Part shown: piece after piece, positions 62,794 through 64,000 of the stretch | Position numbering within the stretch: position 1 is the first letter of the stretch | Layout of the letters: each line of letters begins with the position of its first letter | Origin: Thermococcus sp. JdF3 | Lineage (GTDB): Archaea > Methanobacteriota_B > Thermococci > Thermococcales > Thermococcaceae | Length of the DNA stretch: 64,000 bases | Direction of reading: 5' to 3' | Assembly (NCBI RefSeq): GCF_012027495.1 | Contig: NZ_SNUK01000003.1 | Coordinates: forward strand, 1-64,000 | Notes under the pieces: generated by a model | The model's database searches: none | Told to the model about the DNA's origin: nothing | The model's input: the letters and a program-made list of their open reading frames with translations, nothing else | Translations under genes and position numbers: made by a program

Positions 62794-62843
62794 CGCCACC
62801 TTTTTAAATCCCCCTTCTCCCCTTTATCCGGGAGGTGGCGGCC

Positions 62844-64000
62844 GTGACCGTCAAGGTCCGCTTTGACAGGGAAGTGAGAGAATACGCCAAAGGCGAGAAG
62901 GTTAAGGACGATGTTCTCAGGCTCACCGAGACTGCCCTGGCGCAGGCGCTTGAGAAGTTCCACAGAAGGATGATTCTGATAGAGGGCGATACGCCGCGAA
63001 AGGCGGAGCTGGCCGGAATTCTGGCCGGAGCTTCAGCGCGCGTTTTGAGCGATGCCCTGGAGGAGCTGAAGAAAAAGCGCCTCCGCGATGAGAGTGAGGA
63101 TGGGATACAGGTTCTCTACGCAACTGACGCCCTGGGGGAGGACACCTTCGGGCGGAAGCGCTACGAAGCATTCAGAAAGCACTTCGACATTCTCGCGGGC
63201 TCAAACGCCGATGTGAAGGCTGTGACATTCAAGCACACCCGCGACATACTCGGAAGGACGTACGACCTGCTCGTCCTGGACATGAGCTACGACTACTCCC
63301 CCAACGACCTCGGGAGGATAATCGAGACCGTCCGCGGAGGGGGGCTCATCTTCATCCTGGCACATCCCTTTGAGAAGTGGAAGAAGATGTGGACGGGCTT
63401 CCACAAGAGCCTCGTCACGCCGCCCTACACGATAGACGACGTGAAGAAGCGCTTTAACAGGCGCCTTATCCGGAAGTTCGCCGAGTACGATGGGATTTAC
63501 ATCATCACCGAGAACGGCAAGCTCAGGAAGAAGCCGAAGCGGAACAAGACCCAAGCGAAGATTAAGGGCCGCCGGGGCGTCGAGATTCCAGGCGAGACGG
63601 TTTTCCCGCGCGAGCTGTACGAGATGGCGCTCACCGAGGGGCAGGTGGAAGTTCTCAGGGCCTTTGAGGGGCTGGTCGAGGAGGAGGGAATGCTCGTTCT
63701 CACGGCGGACAGGGGTCGTGGAAAGAGCGTCTCCGTAGGCATTGCCGCGATAGGCTTTGCCCTCGCCCTTAACAAGCGCACCCGCATCGTTGTAACCGCC
63801 CCCGAGCCGGAGAACGTCCAGGCCCTCTTCCGCTTCGCAAAGCGCGCCCTCGAGAGGCTCGGCTTCAAGCCCCACGTCGTGGAGGAGAAGGGCCTCATAA
63901 AGGAGCTCTACGCGAGGAAGATTGGATTGAGATATTACCCGCCCACGGAGGGCTACCGCAAGAGCGCCGACCTCTACATCCTGGACGAGGCCGCCGGAAT
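62844..64000 (+). CDS. tmcA: tRNA(Met) cytidine acetyltransferase TmcA, 5' part
   Basis: The first 385 codons are present; the gene runs off the window, and the full family length is about 800 aa. TmcA (Kre33/NAT10 family) makes N4-acetylcytidine in tRNA, and in Thermococcales relatives also acetylate rRNA widely. Seen here: the N-terminal domain (ARVLSDALEELKKK, LVLDMSYDYSPNDLGRIIE), then the helicase-like module with Walker A LTADRGRGKSVSVG (~290) and DEAAGI at the edge. The GNAT acetyltransferase part lies outside. GTG 62844 is chosen: GGAGGTG is 6 nt upstream, and TTTTTAAATCC at about 62800-62810 is the TATA box. Confidence 0.92.
   Translation, partial: MTVKVRFDREVREYAKGEKVKDDVLRLTETALAQALEKFHRRMILIEGDTPRKAELAGILAGASARVLSDALEELKKKRLRDESEDGIQVLYATDALGEDTFGRKRYEAFRKHFDILAGSNADVKAVTFKHTRDILGRTYDLLVLDMSYDYSPNDLGRIIETVRGGGLIFILAHPFEKWKKMWTGFHKSLVTPPYTIDDVKKRFNRRLIRKFAEYDGIYIITENGKLRKKPKRNKTQAKIKGRRGVEIPGETVFPRELYEMALTEGQVEVLRAFEGLVEEEGMLVLTADRGRGKSVSVGIAAIGFALALNKRTRIVVTAPEPENVQALFRFAKRALERLGFKPHVVEEKGLIKELYARKIGLRYYPPTEGYRKSADLYILDEAAG

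Overview
The window is a 64 kb piece of a hyperthermophilic archaeal chromosome, almost certainly Thermococcales (Thermococcus-like). The evidence is a GGM-tailed thermosome, archaeal-only enzymes (TiaS, TmcA, Bud32, geranylgeranylglyceryl phosphate synthase, deoxyhypusine synthase), CGP-CTERM surface proteins, DUF835, DUF447, DUF63 and DUF2095 proteins, AT-rich TATA boxes about 26 nt upstream of many leaderless ATGs, and GGTGA/GGAGG ribosome-binding sites elsewhere. Genes are dense, on both strands, with short gaps. I see no rRNA, tRNA or CRISPR array.

Layout. 0-2 kb: end of an IS200/IS605-like element, a GC-rich structured RNA that reads as an H/ACA guide RNA, and a DUF835 membrane protein. 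2-13.3 kb: HD phosphohydrolase, COG1395-type regulator, acetyltransferase, a lipoprotein esterase with a starch-binding-like domain, tiaS, an AAA ATPase, dys, an atypical SDR, and an overlapping operon of cysteine hydrolase, FAD/NAD oxidoreductase and RlmN-like radical SAM protein. 13.2-14.5 kb: a scrambled locus with duplicated gene fragments and an IS605 right-end relic. 14.5-24 kb: amidohydrolase, two tandem HtpX proteases, thermosome, Bud32, a chemoreceptor, a MutS-family ATPase. 24-34.6 kb: GIY-YIG protein, GGGP synthase, endonuclease III, a PadR-controlled ABC exporter, small membrane proteins, pgk, and a large Mrr-like/PepSY-like protein.

34.8-43.1 kb, all on the minus strand: a CGP-CTERM metallophosphoesterase, a DUF447 protein, a COG1840-type ABC importer (ATPase, fused permease, lipoprotein receptor) and a second CGP-CTERM protein. 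43.2-43.4 kb: a decayed tnpB end. 43.6-51.6 kb: tyrS, an Lrp regulator, a DUF5814-type helicase, a second chemoreceptor, DUF63 and small membrane proteins. 51.6-54.5 kb: a complete biotin locus (EcfT, EcfA, BirA with HTH, divergent BioY) with a probable BirA operator between birA and bioY. 54.5-64 kb: a secreted protein, a degenerate NTP-transferase-like protein, a VapBC-type pair, an acylaminoacyl-peptidase, a cluster of three similarly built membrane proteins of unknown function, and the 5' part of tmcA, cut by the window end.

Most promising leads: the two-unit H/ACA-like RNA with its own promoter (about 135-346), the three-gene membrane cluster (59561-62793), the Mrr-PepSY protein (31887-34025), the hydrolase/flavoprotein/radical SAM operon (10918-13287), and several solitary IS605 right ends.
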